From Pleurotus ostreatus/Saccharomyces cerevisiae fusant (lineage: Eukaryota; Opisthokonta): a DNA stretch of 64,000 nt. The notes beneath the pieces are model-generated. The model was not told the origin of the DNA. It saw nothing but the letters and a program-made list of their open reading frames with translations, and did no database searches. How positions within the stretch are numbered: the stretch's first letter is position 1; each line of letters opens with the position of its first letter. The stretch is taken from the NCBI GenBank assembly GCA_024196135.1, contig JAMQCK010000086.1:1-64000 (forward strand), in the 5' to 3' direction. Below, piece by piece: positions 1 through 11,397 of the stretch. The translations under genes and the position numbers were made by a program.

Positions 1-1372
1 GTACCAGTCCAAGGAGGCCAACCGCATCTTCTACCTCGCCCTCCCGCCGACCGTCTTTGTGCCCGTCGCGAAGAACCTCAGGGAGCACTGCTACGTCCAG
101 AAGAACGGCGTGAACCGCATCATCGTCGAGAAGCCGTTTGGAAAGGACCTCGACTCTGCGCGGGAGCTCCTCGGCTCGCTCAAGAAGTACTGGTCCGAGG
201 ACGAGACGTTCCGCATCGACCACTACCTCGGCAAGGAGATGGTCAAGAACATGCTGGTCCTGCGCTTCGCGAACGTCGCCCTGAACGCTGCCTGGGATAA
301 GAACTCGATCAGCAACGTTCAGATCACCTTCAAGGAGCCCTTTGGTACCGAGGGCCGCGGCGGGTACTTTGACGACTTTGGCATCATCCGCGATGTCGAG
401 CAGAACCGTGCGTGCGGCGCGTATCCGGGCGGCGACGCGTGCTGACAATGTCTCAGATCTGCTTCAGGTGCTCTCTGTCATCGCGATGGAGCGGCCCGTC
501 TCCTTTGCAGCTGAGGACATCCGTGACGAAAAGGTACTCAACAACGCCTAACGCCGAAGCTAAGCATATCTAATCGTGTGTCGCAGGTCAAGGTCCTCAG
601 GTGCATCCCGCCCATCGCCCGCGAAGACACCCTCCTCGGCCAGTATGTTGCCGCAAACGGCAAGCCCGGCTACCTCGATGACGACACGGTCCCGCACAAC
701 TCGGTCTGCCCCACGTTCGCCGCCTGCACCCTGTGGGTCAACAACCCGAGATGGGAGGGCGTGCCCTTCATCCTCAAGGCCGGCAAGGGTAAGACCAGCT
801 CCCCCCCCCAGTCTCGCCCTTACTAACCCCTCCCCAGCCCTGAACGAGGCCAAGGTCGAGGTCCGCATCCAGTTCAAGGACGTCACGCAGGGCATCTTCA
901 AGGACATCTCCCGCAACGAGCTCGTGATGCGCATCCAGCCGTCCGAGGCCGTCTACCTCAAGCTGAACGCGAAGACGCCGGGCCTGTACACGCGCGCGCT
1001 GCCGATCGAGATGGACCTGACGTACAAGCGGCGCTTCGCGGAGACGAACATCCCGGAGGCGTACGAGGCGCTCATCCTCGACTGTCTGAAGGGCGACCAC
1101 AGCAACTTTGTGCGGCACGATGAGCTGGATGTGGCGTGGAAGGTGAGTTGGGTTGAGGGAGTAGTAGGAGGGAGGGGGAGGTGGTGGGATGGGTGTGGGG
1201 AGGATGGAAGGCTGACGCGGTACCATAGATCTTCACACCGATCTTGCACTGGATAGACGGGCAGGCGGGTGCGCGCCCGAAGCCGGTGCCATACCCGTAC
1301 GGCTCGCGCGGACCGAAGGAGCTGGGCGCCTTCATCGAGAAGTACGGCTACAAGCGGAGCACGGACATGTAG
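1..1372 (+). CDS. ZWF1: Glucose-6-phosphate 1-dehydrogenase, 5' end outside the window
   Basis: This is the C-terminal two thirds or so of glucose-6-phosphate dehydrogenase, the cytosolic first enzyme of the oxidative pentose phosphate pathway, which makes NADPH from glucose 6-phosphate. The active-site block RIDHYLGKE lies at about 214-240, preceded by [10 protein letters not shown] and followed by [19 protein letters not shown]. The C-terminal block includes [10 protein letters not shown] and [11 protein letters not shown], and the protein ends in YKRSTDM at the stop codon 1370-1372. Introns that keep the frame are 408-456, 534-586, 789-837 (with a TACTAAC branch site) and 1143-1228. Reading is open from base 2, so the missing part is upstream coding sequence and not a defect. 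The match to the family is continuous over every exon and the assignment is very safe. Confidence 0.97.
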
Positions 1373-1638
1373 TACGTGGGCCTTCCTTCCGCTGTCGGGG
1401 ATGCTTTGCTGATCTTCTTTTCCTCTTCTCTCTTTCACCCTCCCTCGCGTTGACTTCCTTCCGCCTTCCCTTCTTCTCTACGTCTTTTCCTCTTGCCACC
1501 TTGATCTTCCCCCTCTAGCACATGGCCCGTGACGAACATGGCGCAGCTGTGACTAGATGCGCTGGAGCGCGAGGCAAACGACAAGAAAATGAAGTGTACG
1601 AGTAGCAAGTGTAGCGTATCGAGGCCCGGCAGCTGCAT

Positions 1639-1748
1639 CATAGCGTAGAGGAAGGAATGCGCGTTTGCACCATAGCGTAGAGGAATGCGCGTCTGCACCA
1701 TAGCGTAGAGGAATGCGCGTCTGCACCATAGTGTAGATGAGTGCGGCG
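1639..1748. repeat. 28-nt minisatellite, about 3.7 copies, 3' of the G6PD gene
   Basis: The unit begins CATAGCGTAGAGGAATGCGC and ends GTCTGCAC. Copies are at 1639-1670 (with a 4-nt insertion), 1671-1698, 1699-1726 and a degenerate partial copy from 1727. The two central copies are identical. The array lies in the 700 bases between the G6PD stop and the 3' end of the next gene, so it may fall in the G6PD 3' UTR. The rest of 1373-2070 shows nothing that I recognise. Confidence 0.85.
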
Positions 1749-2070
1749 CGGGCTTTATACAGGATTCTATTGTACGACGTGTTCAGAGGAAAATGTACGA
1801 TGTCCGGCGATTGCATAGTCATGTTTGACAGGATATGTGTTGTGCGTGTGATGGATTGGGCGATGGACATCGATTCGAGAGCCCAAGTTGAGGGTTGGGC
1901 TCTGCCGAGGAACACTTACAAGGCAGTTGCATCGGACGTTCTGTCGACATCTTTCAGCGTCGAACTTCCTTCGGCCATTCACGCTCGAACTTCCGCAGGA
2001 TATTCCGTCAAAAGACTTTCCAGGTATCATCTATCGTAGTACATTGTCCTCGTTTACAGTCTGATTGTGT

Positions 2071-2687
2071 TTAGTACTGGCTGGCAAGCGCATCCTCCGC
2101 GTGGCGGTTGGCGTGGTGCTTCGCCTTCTCCGCGTCGACGTAGTCGAGCTGAAGTGAGGGTTAGACAAGGGCTCCGGCGATGCAGAAGTTGAAAGAAAGT
2201 AAGGAGGGGAAGACGATAGATAGGTCAAGGGGTTAGAGGAAATGTGGAAGAAATGGAGAACAAAGTGATGAGAGAATAAACACGCACCCCCTTGGTCTCG
2301 ACGATGCGGTCGACGAAGGCTCCGGCGAAGCCGGCACTGGAAGGGTGATTAGTTGGTGATGGAAAGCGATGGGGCGATGATGAACTTACAAGATCTCCTT
2401 GGCCTTGTCGTGGCTGGGGGGCTGGCCGTTGGCCTCGACGTGCTTCTCGTACGCCTTCGCGGCCTAGAGGGAGTCGTATAAGATGGGCATGATCTAAAGC
2501 TTGAGGGATGGATAAAACGTACCTCGTAGGCGGCGGCACCGGCGATGAGCTCGTGCGAGAGCTCAGCCTTATGCGGGGCGTTCTGGACCTACGAAGAGGT
2601 GAGTCAAGAAATATTGGGCCAAGGATAAAGATCTCCTACCTGCTCGTAGGCCTGCGCCTGCTCAGAGTCGTCGCTGAACCAACCCAT
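2071..2687 (-). CDS. CipC-like (DUF3759) stress-responsive small protein
   Basis: The spliced product is about 105 residues and starts MGWFSDDSEQAQAYEQ. It continues with HKAELSHELIAGAAAYEAA, FAGAFVDRIVETKG and KAKHHANRHAEDAL, the full-length pattern of the fungal CipC family, named for a concanamycin-induced Aspergillus protein. Family members are small soluble proteins of unknown biochemical role that are often strongly induced by drugs, stress or growth on plant material. Four exons are needed; introns lie at about 2589-2639 (certain from the frame), near 2340-2390 and near 2148-2288. The start has a TATA box about 80 bp upstream. Strong expression is inference from the family and promoter. 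Confidence 0.9.
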
Positions 2688-2764
2688 GGTATATCAAGTG
2701 AAAATCAGGTGGTGGTGAAGGAGTAGGAAAGGAGACCGATGCCGTCCCCCTTTCTTCTTGAGGG

Positions 2765-2773
2765 TCTTATATA
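2765..2773 (-). promoter_or_regulatory. TATA box of the CipC-like gene
   Basis: The minus strand reads TATATAAGA about 78 bp upstream of the ATG at 2687, a normal distance for a fungal core promoter. It is the clearest TATA element in the first 10 kb. Confidence 0.7.
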
Positions 2774-3488
2774 CCTGGCCCCGGGGACCCCCAAGGCAGG
2801 GCGCACGCAGCAAGAATAGCGCCGTTCCTCACTATAAATGGGTGCGCACGGTTGCGGTTGGCGTCAACGGGGGTGTATGTTTAGAAAGGTGCTCATCCCG
2901 GTGGCGACAGGCGCCGAGGGCTGTGGCGCGAAGGCGCGGATGGGAGGGCGGCTGACGTTGGGGAGGTGCTGGAGGTGCTGCGCGGGGTGGTATGGATCGG
3001 AGATGGCGGGGGAGTGAGGTTGACGAGGACCAAGCAGCATCGTGGCAAGCGCGAGCGTTGAGGTAGTTTATTAGAGATCGTAAAGGATTTTACTCTGGAT
3101 TTATGCCTGAGGAAAGCGTCCTGAAGCACAGAGTTCGCATCTTGGAAGACCACAAAAGAAGTACCCTTTTGATATGGACCGGCTTGACTGTTCGCCCTAG
3201 CACACAGGACCTCATACGCACGCACCATCTAGCGCCCAGATGAAGCCCCTCGTTCGAGATCAGCGGCGTCCCTTGCGATGGGCAAGGCCGGTCCCCGGTG
3301 ATGATGATGGTCACGGTTGAAGTTCGCGTTGAGCGCTGATCACTGACAGTGATGTCATCAATCACCCGTGGGAATACGCCCCGGCCCGCCCCAAGGGTCG
3401 CGCCCCGGCGGCAGCGTCAGCACCGACCATCACTTGATTCGTACCGACTCTCATTCCATTCAAACCACGATCACCTTCCTTCAACTGC
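2774..3488. other. Intergenic region between divergent CipC-like and lipase genes
   Basis: This stretch separates two divergently transcribed genes and so must hold both promoters. Apart from the CipC TATA box just outside it, I see no gene, RNA or convincing repeat. Short ORFs on both strands lack family resemblance. Confidence 0.6.
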
Positions 3489-6400
3489 ATGTCGGTAACT
3501 GACGGGAGCGCCGACAAACGATTGCCAGAACTGCTGTATGCGGACTACGTAGAGGACTCGTGCGTCGACTGCCTTGTTCCGTTCAGCGGAGGTCACTTAC
3601 GAGGACTACAGGCATTTCCAGGCCTTTGCGGAGGCGCTGCATGCAGACGAGAATGCGCTAGATGCGGCAACAGATGTACAGTCTCCGGGTCCTCCCCCAT
3701 CCCCCGCCCCTTCGGGTCGCGTCCGCAAGGTCTCTGCCCTCTCCGACTTCGCCCCAGTGAACGTTCGGGTTAGCAGAAGGTGCGTGAAGCATGTCGTTAG
3801 ACGCCGATCACCACTCACACGTCACACAGACGAAAGCGGCGAGAGAAGGTGCCCGGGAAGCGCAGCGACTGGCTCTACCTTATTCTTCGATGGCCTCTCC
3901 TAGTGCGTCACAATACCCCATACCCCATGTCCCCCACGACTGACACCAGTCCAGATCCTCATCTTCATATTTATTGCGGCCGAATTTGGCCTATACGTCC
4001 TCATACGACAAGTTGTGAATACAAAGGTGCGCTGCCCATTCCTCGAAGATGACCGCAGGTCGCTGATAATGTCTCGGCAGGAGTGGATCTCTGCCTGTAC
4101 GTGCGCCACCACTCATTGTATCTCACATACCAACATCTTTCACAGGGAGGGGTCAGAAAGGTGTCCTCCGCAAGCGCATGCGCGCTGCCAAGACCTACGA
4201 GGAGTGGAAAGCTGCAGCGGTCGCATTGGACGAGTACCTGCACTTTGAAGAGTGGAAGAAGGTCGATGAGGACCCTTATTATGACTGGAAGCTCGTGCGG
4301 AAGGTCAGGCGATCACTCAAGTCACTCAGAGAGAAGAACGACGCGCGCGGCTGCTTGGGCGTTCTAGAGACCTGTATACGACCCAATTTCGCAGGCGTGG
4401 AGTCCGCAAGGCTGTATAGCGAGGTGCGTGGGCGAAGACAACTCTCGAGCCGGTCACCTAACTTCATGGACAGACCTTTTATGGCACTAAGGACCTGATC
4501 GAATCCTACTATGACGAGCAGGAGAAGGCTCTGCGATTCATCAGGGAGTCCCCCGACCTCTCCATCGACGAGAAGAAGCGCTTCTTCAAGAGCGCGAATA
4601 CTAATCTCGGCATCACCGCGCTCTGCTTGTCAGGCGGCGCGTCCTTTGGGTACTGTGAGTTCACATTCACCTCCACCTCCAATCCCTCTCTCCCTCCCTA
4701 CCTTCCTTCATTTCTCTCCAATGCTCACCACTCACCTCCACCCAGACCACTTCGGCGTCGTCAAAGCCTTCCTCGACGCCGGGCTCCTCCCCCGCGTCAT
4801 CACCGGGACCAGCGCCGGCGGCCTCGTCGCCGCCCTCGTCGGCACGCGCACGGACGAGGAGCTGCGTACGCTGCTCGTCCCCGAATTGGCGCATCGGATC
4901 ACGGCGTGCGAGGAGGACTTTTCGGTGTGGATCAAGCGGTTTTGGAAGGAGGGGGCGCGGTTCGATAGTGTGCAGTGAGTTTTTCTCTTGTTTTCTTTGT
5001 TGAGGTGGGGAGGGGGCGTAGGTGAATGCGATGTTGACTGACCACCTATCTAGATGGGCGAAGAAGTGTAGCTACTTTACCCGGGGATCGTTGACGTTCA
5101 AGGAGGCGTTCTTGCGGACGGGCCGCGTCTTGAATATCTCGGTTATTCCTGCTGATCGGCATTCGTGAGTACATCGCTAGCTGGTCTACGAGAGATTTAC
5201 CCACTCTCCCTTCAGGCCTACGAAGCTCCTAAACTACATCACCGCACCGGATACCGTGATTTGGTCCGCAGGTGTGTGTTGGCTTCACTGCCAGTGAGCC
5301 TTGTCAACTGATCAATCCTCAGTCCTCGCCTCCGCCGCCGTCCCGGGCATCCTCAACCCGGTCGTCCTGATGCAGAAGCTGAAGGACGGCTCGCTCGTAC
5401 CCTGGAATTTCTCCACGAAGTTCAAGGACGGGTCGCTGCGGGTGGATATACCGGTGCAGGCGTTGAATTTGTACTTCAATGGTGGGTTGGGGTCGTATAC
5501 CTATAAGTTGACACAAGTGCTCATATCTTTTGTAGTCACCCACCCCATCGTCTCCCAGGTCAACCCGCACGTACACCTGTTCTTCTTCGCGCCGCGCGGC
5601 TCTGCTGGAAAACCTGTCGCGCATCGGAAGGGTAAAGGTGAGCTCTCCTTCCTGCCCATGCATCCTTCCCTCCTTCGACCCACATCTACCACTTTCGCCT
5701 ACTCATCCACCACCTTTACCTACTCATCTACCACTTTCACCTACTCATCGGAACCGCCTGAACTACAACCGTACTAACACAACCACCCCACCCAGGCTGG
5801 CGCGGCAACTTCCTCCTTTCCGCGGGCGAACAATGGCTCAAGCACGAGCTCACGAAGAACTTCCGGGTTATTCGTGACTTGGAGCTTATGCCGCAGATTT
5901 TGGGGCAGGATTGGTCGAGTGTGTTCTTGCAGAGGTTTGATGGGGCGGTGACGATTTGGCCGAGGACGAGGTTTTGGGTAAGACATACGAACAACGGGAT
6001 AAGCCAACAGTTGCTCACACTATCCATAGGACTGGATACGCATTCTGAGCGACCCTGATCCGGCTGAGCTCGAGCGAATGATGCAGGTTGGGCAGTATGT
6101 GACTTGGCCAAAGGTAAGAAGTCAGTCCTGTTGCGGTCTGAACTTGACTGACGTCTATGTGCAGCTCCACATGATCTCCAATCGCCTTCGTATCGAGCGC
6201 GAGATCTATCTCGGCCGCCAGGCCGTACGCCGTGCGACGCAGTCGAAGAGCACTCGCAACCTTCCCCTCGAGCCTCACTCTCGCATCCCTGGTACCGGCG
6301 TGGCCGAAACAAATGTCGGTGCACCACGCATCGAGACCACCCCTCCACCGACTGGGTCGGACGTACCAATGTCCATCGACACGGAGGCAGAGGCCGCCTT

Positions 6401-6893
6401 CAAGAACGGCTCTGAGTGGTTCTTCGAACGCGGTCACGGCGGGCACCATGGTCGCCACCTGCGCAGCACCTCCGCCTCCCGCGACACCGAGCGCGAGGAC
6501 AGCACCCGACAGAATGGCAACGGCCACGCCGCCTCCTCCACCGCCCCCTTCATGCGCGACCCCCTCCGCTCCTCCGTCATCCGCCGCAAGTGGGCTGCGG
6601 ACCTCTTGCATCGCAAGAATACGGCCGGCCGCGACGTCGAGTCCCCGCAGGACTTTCCCACCGACGAGTCCGCGCCGCGGCCGGGGAGCTTCCTCTCGCG
6701 GTTGCGCGAGCGCTCGTTCGGGGCGAGGGAGGCGAGCCCGAGTGGGTCGGCGACGCCGGAGAACCCGTGGAGCAGCGATAGCTCGTCGGGGGATGATGTG
6801 CCGCTAGAGGAATTGCAGCGGTACTCGTATGGGACGGGGGTGGTGAGGCCGCCGCTCGCGGGTACGCCAGAGGATGAGGAGGATATTTTTTGA
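3489..6893 (+). CDS. Patatin-like triacylglycerol lipase/phospholipase (Tgl3/4/5, SDP1 type, DUF3336)
   Basis: The product is a large patatin-domain hydrolase of the fungal lipid-droplet TAG lipase group. A DUF3336-like N-terminal region includes the hydrophobic stretch LILIFIFIAAEFGLYVLI, a likely membrane anchor encoded near 3955-4015. The patatin core then shows the oxyanion segment LSGGASFG (about 4627), the nucleophile elbow GTSAGG (about 4805) and the dyad aspartate in DGSLRVDIP followed by VSQVNPHVHLFFF (5430-5590). The C-terminal 250 residues are polar and disordered and end EDEEDIF. At least nine introns split the gene; that at 5638-5795 contains a 21-nt tandem repeat. The N-terminal splice near 3549-3590 is unresolved, and a start at 3489 is the best ATG. 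By family it would release fatty acids from stored triacylglycerol; activity on phospholipids is also possible. Confidence 0.9.
5684..5749 (+). repeat. Three 21-nt tandem repeats inside an intron of the lipase gene
   Basis: The unit ATCTACCACTTTCGCCTACT plus C is present three times (5684-5704, 5705-5725, 5726-5746) with a few substitutions. It lies within the 158-nt intron 5638-5795, which is about three times the usual intron length in this window. Expansion of the repeat could explain that length. Confidence 0.85.
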
Positions 6894-7159
6894 GGACGTA
6901 CTTGAAGTTGCTTTCTTGCTTTCGTTTGGCTTGTAAAGTAATACGTTTTGCCACCACTTATGTACCAATAATCATTGCTTGCTTTATTAGCATTTGACCC
7001 TTATTTCGCTGTGGGGGGAGGGCTTGGTAGCACAAACTCGATGATTGCCTCCGTGTGTGACGAACCTTGGGTGACAGGCTTCTTTCACATCACTCCGTGC
7101 TCTCCTCCTACCATCATCACCATCCCCGTGAGGTGCAAGTCTGCCTCAGGCTCTCTACC

Positions 7160-9081
7160 ATGGCTCTTTCAGAGCTCGCCGTTCTTTTCTTCCTCGTGCT
7201 CCCCACCGCCGCGATGCCCATCAACATGCATTCTCCTACCGGCACGGCCTGCCTAGCAGTCTTCCTCGCTCTTTTCCTCGTCCTCACCTTCCTATTCCTC
7301 TTCAAGCTCTTATACATAACCCGCCGTTGTCGCCCACTCTCCGACTGCGGTAGTCACACAGTCAGCGAGAAGACGGACTGGTCGGCGTCGACCATTCGGC
7401 CCTTCGAAAACACCAATTCCCACTGGACGGACGACATCCAGAAGAAAGGGTTCCTCGTCGGTCTCTTCGGCTCTCCTTCCTGGGAAACTAGCGCCAAAGC
7501 GATAGAGGACCGCGCCCGCATCTTCTGCCGCTCTTTCGACAATCGCTCTTTGCGCTCATCTCGCCGATCGACCCGCTATGGCAGCAGCATTAGGACGAAC
7601 GAGAAGTACCCTCACGACGATCCCGAGAAGCGGCGCTCGCTCGGCAATGTCTCCGACCATCGCGCCCTTTACACGATCAGCCCCAAGTCACCGTCTGGCT
7701 TTGCGCACGCAGTACAGCTTCCCGTCTTTCCGACTCGCCCCAAGAACCCCTCGCCCGTGTCACGCTCTTCCAGGATGTTCACCCTGCCGAATCTCTCGTT
7801 CCCGAAGTCGACGACAGATCCTAGTGACGCGATCGCTCATCGGCAACGTCGCTCGCGCTTGAGCTGGAAGAGCTGGAAGTCCGGTTCCGGTTCCTCGGTA
7901 TCTGGTGGCGCCTCGCTCAGGCTGGTCGACGCCAAAGACGTCCCCGATCTGCCCTTGCCTCTCTCGCCGGATATCGACAAGCGCCAATCCGTCGCTACGC
8001 AGTGGTCGGCTGAATCGAAGCCTAGGTACTCGCGTTACAGCCTCACCACCCCGAAGATTCCTATGCCGTCTGCCGTCGCCTCGCCCCTCTTCAGCCCCAC
8101 TCCTTCTGGTGTCGACGAATTCGGTCAACGCCTCTCGTACATCTCGCACCCCTACGCCCTCACTCCGTGCCCTAAGCGCAACTCGAACGAGCCTGTGCCT
8201 ACGCCTACGCCTACGAATCTCGCACCTCACTCGCCTCAATGCCGCAGTCCGTCTATCCCGAACCATCCGTATTCGTCTCTCGATGCCGTCGTCACCGCTC
8301 AAAGCAACATACCCGTCGCAAAGTCTCGTTCTCCGCCTACTACGCCTGACCTGTCGTCTTTCCCCTCGCCGCCCTTGTCTGTTGTACCGACGCCGAAGCT
8401 CAAGTCTGCGCTCAAGAAGCGCAACCCCAGCACTAGGTCCAGCCGGCGTCAATCGCCTGTCGGCCCGTCTCCTCTTCGCATCGTGACGCTGCCCGATTCG
8501 GAATCTGGAGGTCGTCTTGTAAATGGTGCGACGGCGGACGGCATGCCACCGATGGACAACCTTTACGCGCAATCGCTCTACTCTGGTCTCCCTTTCCTGA
8601 GCGCTCAGCCGTACGACGGTGTTGGCCTTGGTCACCCCTCATCCTCGAAGGGCTACGCGCATAGCCGGACGAGCAGCGTGGCAACTCGCGATGACCCCGC
8701 GGCCCTGCTGGGCATCATTCGCGAGCTCGCAGACGAGGCGAGTGCTTGGGACCCCGAGCTCTTCATGAGCACGAGCTTCCGCGCGATGCTGAAGGAAACG
8801 AGCAAGGAGGCCATCCCTATGGACCGCTCGGCGGAGATGGATCTGGCGATGCTGGGGGTGGAGATCATCAGGGAGGAAGACGAAGAGCTCATGGAGCCTG
8901 ATTCGAGTGGCTCGGATCAGACGATGGGATCCAGCGGGAATGGCCAAGCGTCGTTCTGGGAGGAGGGAGGGTGGTCGGGCAGTAGTGGGTGAGTGATTGG
9001 CGTGTGTGTTGCTGAGGATGCGTGCTGATTGTCGCCCGTAGAAGCCCGAGCCCCGTCGTCGAAGTCGGACAAGCGTGCTAA
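7160..9081 (+). CDS. Single-span membrane protein with long disordered serine/proline-rich tail
   Basis: I do not recognise a family. The protein starts MALSELAVLFFLVLPTAAMP, either a signal peptide or a first hydrophobic segment, followed by the clear membrane span AVFLALFLVLTFLFLFKLL at residues 34-52 and then ITRRCRP, so the long C-terminal part is probably cytosolic. That part is rich in Ser, Pro and Arg, with many SP sites and a small TPTPTPT repeat. A Kozak-like CTACCATGG supports the start at 7160. The single reading frame would stop at 8992, but a GTGAGT donor at 8989 and an acceptor ending at 9041 extend it by fourteen codons to the stop at 9079-9081; I prefer that model. A cell-surface or cortical anchoring role is possible but unsupported. 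Confidence 0.7.
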
Positions 9082-9444
9082 ACCCTTGCGAAACCTACCT
9101 TATACCCCATATTTTCATCGTGCTAGCTCTCGTCCATCGTACGTGACGTTCTCTCTGGCACACTCACGAGCTTACGGGCCTTCCAGCGCCTTTATTTAAT
9201 CGCTCTATAGTGACTATACGCTCATCATGCTCTATCGACGTCCATTCCGCAGGCTCTGAGGTTCCGGCTTGACTTGTCCCATCAGTGCTACTATGTGTAC
9301 CTATGACTTCTTCAGACAGGGCCGATATACAGAAAGTGACCTGATATCCTTCTGAGTTGCACAGAAGTTCGGTTTGAATTTGGGAGTTGGGAAGAAAGCA
9401 AGACGCTGTGGCGGCTGAGAGCCAAGAAGGACCCTTGTTTTCAT
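9082..9444. other. Intergenic spacer before the tRNA gene
   Basis: Nothing is recognised between the end of the membrane-protein gene and the tRNA. Pol III promoters of tRNA genes are internal, so no upstream element is required. Confidence 0.6.
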
Positions 9445-9517
9445 GGTTCGATGGCCTAGTTGGTTATGGCATCTGTCTTACACACAGAAGGTCCTCGGTT
9501 CGAGCCCGGGTCGAATC
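9445..9517 (+). tRNA. tRNA-Val, anticodon UAC
   Basis: A 73-nt cloverleaf without an intron can be folded by hand. The acceptor stem pairs GGTTCGA with TCGAATC (one G-T pair), the D stem includes the pair C12-G23, the anticodon stem TCTGT/ACAGA closes the loop CTTACAC with anticodon TAC, and the T arm is CTCGG-TTCGAGC-CCGGG. The 3' side is followed at once by ATTTTTTA, a Pol III T6 terminator. It reads GUA valine codons. A near-identical tRNA with another anticodon lies at 22508-22580 in the opposite orientation, in each case about 235 bp upstream of an F-box gene. Confidence 0.96.
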
Positions 9518-9752
9518 ATTTTTTACCTCCTTGCCCATATGTGTGCACGCCGCTATTTCTTTCCAGCAAAAGACCCCCCTCCCATTGCCAACATAGCCGC
9601 AAAGGCCCTTGTGCTCTTCGATTGCGTGCGAAACTATGTTTAAAGATCACGTGAGTGACATGTGGCAAGGCGGTCATGTCGCTTCGCCATCTTTTTGTTC
9701 TTGTCCGCAAACCACCACCATCTTGACTACCACTATCTCCGCCATCGCCACC

Positions 9753-11145
9753 ATGGTCGAAAGCAAAGTTGCCTTGCAAGCCACCGATTGTGATGACAGC
9801 TCTCCGGGAGCAGTGTCCTTGACGTCGCTGCCTGACGAGTTGCTGCTGGAAATCGTTGATTGCCTTCCACGCGTGTCGGTCCTCATAAACCGCAACATGC
9901 CATACGACGAAGATGATCTGACCCGACGCGAGGTCATCTCTGCGCTATCGCAAACCTGTCGTCGGTTCCGCAGCTTGTTGTACCCCCTCTTGTGGCAGAC
10001 GATCGAGGCAGTGGCAAGCAAGTATCATTTCATGAACCCCGCCTGGCCAAAGAATTGACCGAATATTAGAGAAAGGTGTACATTGGAAGAAGAGACTGGC
10101 CAAAGATCTAGTGCGCCAGCTGGACTTTGCGATCCACAACCCATCCATCGCCGAACACATAGAGTGAGCACGACCATTGCCTCTACCCTATGCGGCCCTT
10201 ATGCTGACGCTGCATATCCATTTCCTAGGACATTATCTATAATCGTGACCGATGACCTCTACGCAAGCGTCACAGACAAGCTCTGCGCTGGCCTCGCCAT
10301 GTTCAAGAACCTCCACACGCTGCAAATACCCAAGGTCACCGGGCCGAACTACATTTTCAAAGATGCCGAGTGGCTCCCCTGGGCGCTACAGATGCAGCAG
10401 CCTTTGCTTTCTGTGCGCACTATGGCTTTGCCGTGGCAGCTCTTCGCGCTCTTGCATTGCACCCCAAACTTAGAACGGCTGCACATCGTCGACTGGACCC
10501 CTCGCCCTTGGCAAAGACGAACGTATCACACACAGGCCCGAAAAGTTCTTTGCAGGGTACCCCACTTAAAGGAGTTGACGAGTACGGATCTACCTTTGGA
10601 CGCATCTGGGATCCGCTGTGCGTAGATCCTGCGAACTTCAAGCTCACCCCTTGTTCACGCATTTCATCAGACTGGTACGCGATGGAGGCGCGCGGGCTGG
10701 AGCACCTTGCTGTGAAAGTGTGCGCTATGAGAAACTGCGCATGTGCAGGCCATTTGCCTCGCAGGGAGTCGAGTAGCAGCGAATTTACCCCCAGCCCGCG
10801 TTACCTAGAGGTGAGCCTTGCTCGATCACTTTTCCGATTTCCGTATGTTGATTTTATATGCAGAAAAGCATTCTCGACATCGTGTGGGAGCTCCATTGGT
10901 TGAGAACGCTGAAGATCGTCGCTGGGAAACCCAACGACGATGACACGTTCTGGAAAGAAAGCCTGTTCAACCTGATTGAACCGCTGCGAAGGATGATCCC
11001 GAGGCGCAATGTAGAGCCTCTTGAGCCTTCTTCCGAGGCTGAGCATCCGACGGCTATGGTACGCGGACCACCGTCGACGTCGCTCAGTCTCACCTTCGTC
11101 TACCCCTCTGGCGCGGAAGAGACTGTCAAGATAATGGGATACTGA
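9753..11145 (+). CDS. F-box protein, copy 1 of an inverted pair
   Basis: The N-terminal F-box reads SLPDELLLEIVDCLP and then SQTCRRFRSLLYPLLWQTIE, typical of basidiomycete F-box proteins that act as substrate receptors for SCF ubiquitin ligases through Skp1. The rest lacks a known domain but has LRR-like hydrophobic periodicity (FKNLHTLQIP, CTPNLERLHIVDW). The start GCCACCATGG at 9753 has a strong context. Likely introns are 10164-10229, 10618-10671 and 10811-10860. Between about 10011 and 10075 the reading frame changes in a way that no clean GT...AG pair explains; the same break occurs in copy 2 (20828-22274). The C-terminus, from KSILDIVWELHWLRTLKIV, is nearly identical to copy 2. It may be functional with an intron I misplace, or a pseudogene. 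Confidence 0.75.
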
Positions 11146-11397
11146 AGGCGACACGACCACTCAAGAAAGTCGATGCTTCGGGCTTTTGGACTGCACGATT
11201 CTTACAGTCCCATACGTAGGCGTACAGTAGAAGGTCTACACCTCTGAAATTCATCCTTGCATTTGTTTTCTTGCAGTATTGGCATCGAATTCATGTTTTG
11301 CCAAGGAAGATAACCTCACGAATGCAGTGCAATGCAACAGCGGAATTGCCACAATGAATTCCCGTGCTGAGATATCACGTCAACAACACATACGATA

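Noticed and set aside
7760..8635. Long minus-strand open frame of 291 codons
   Set aside because: It lies antisense to the membrane-protein gene. Its Arg-rich product is what the reverse of Ser/Pro-rich codons gives in GC-rich DNA; no domain or start context.
9609..9752. Upstream ATG extension of F-box copy 1 (MCSSIACETMFKDHV and on)
   Set aside because: The two copies are not conserved as protein there, and the segment contains promoter-like CACGTG and CCACCA tracts. The ATG at 9753 has the better context.
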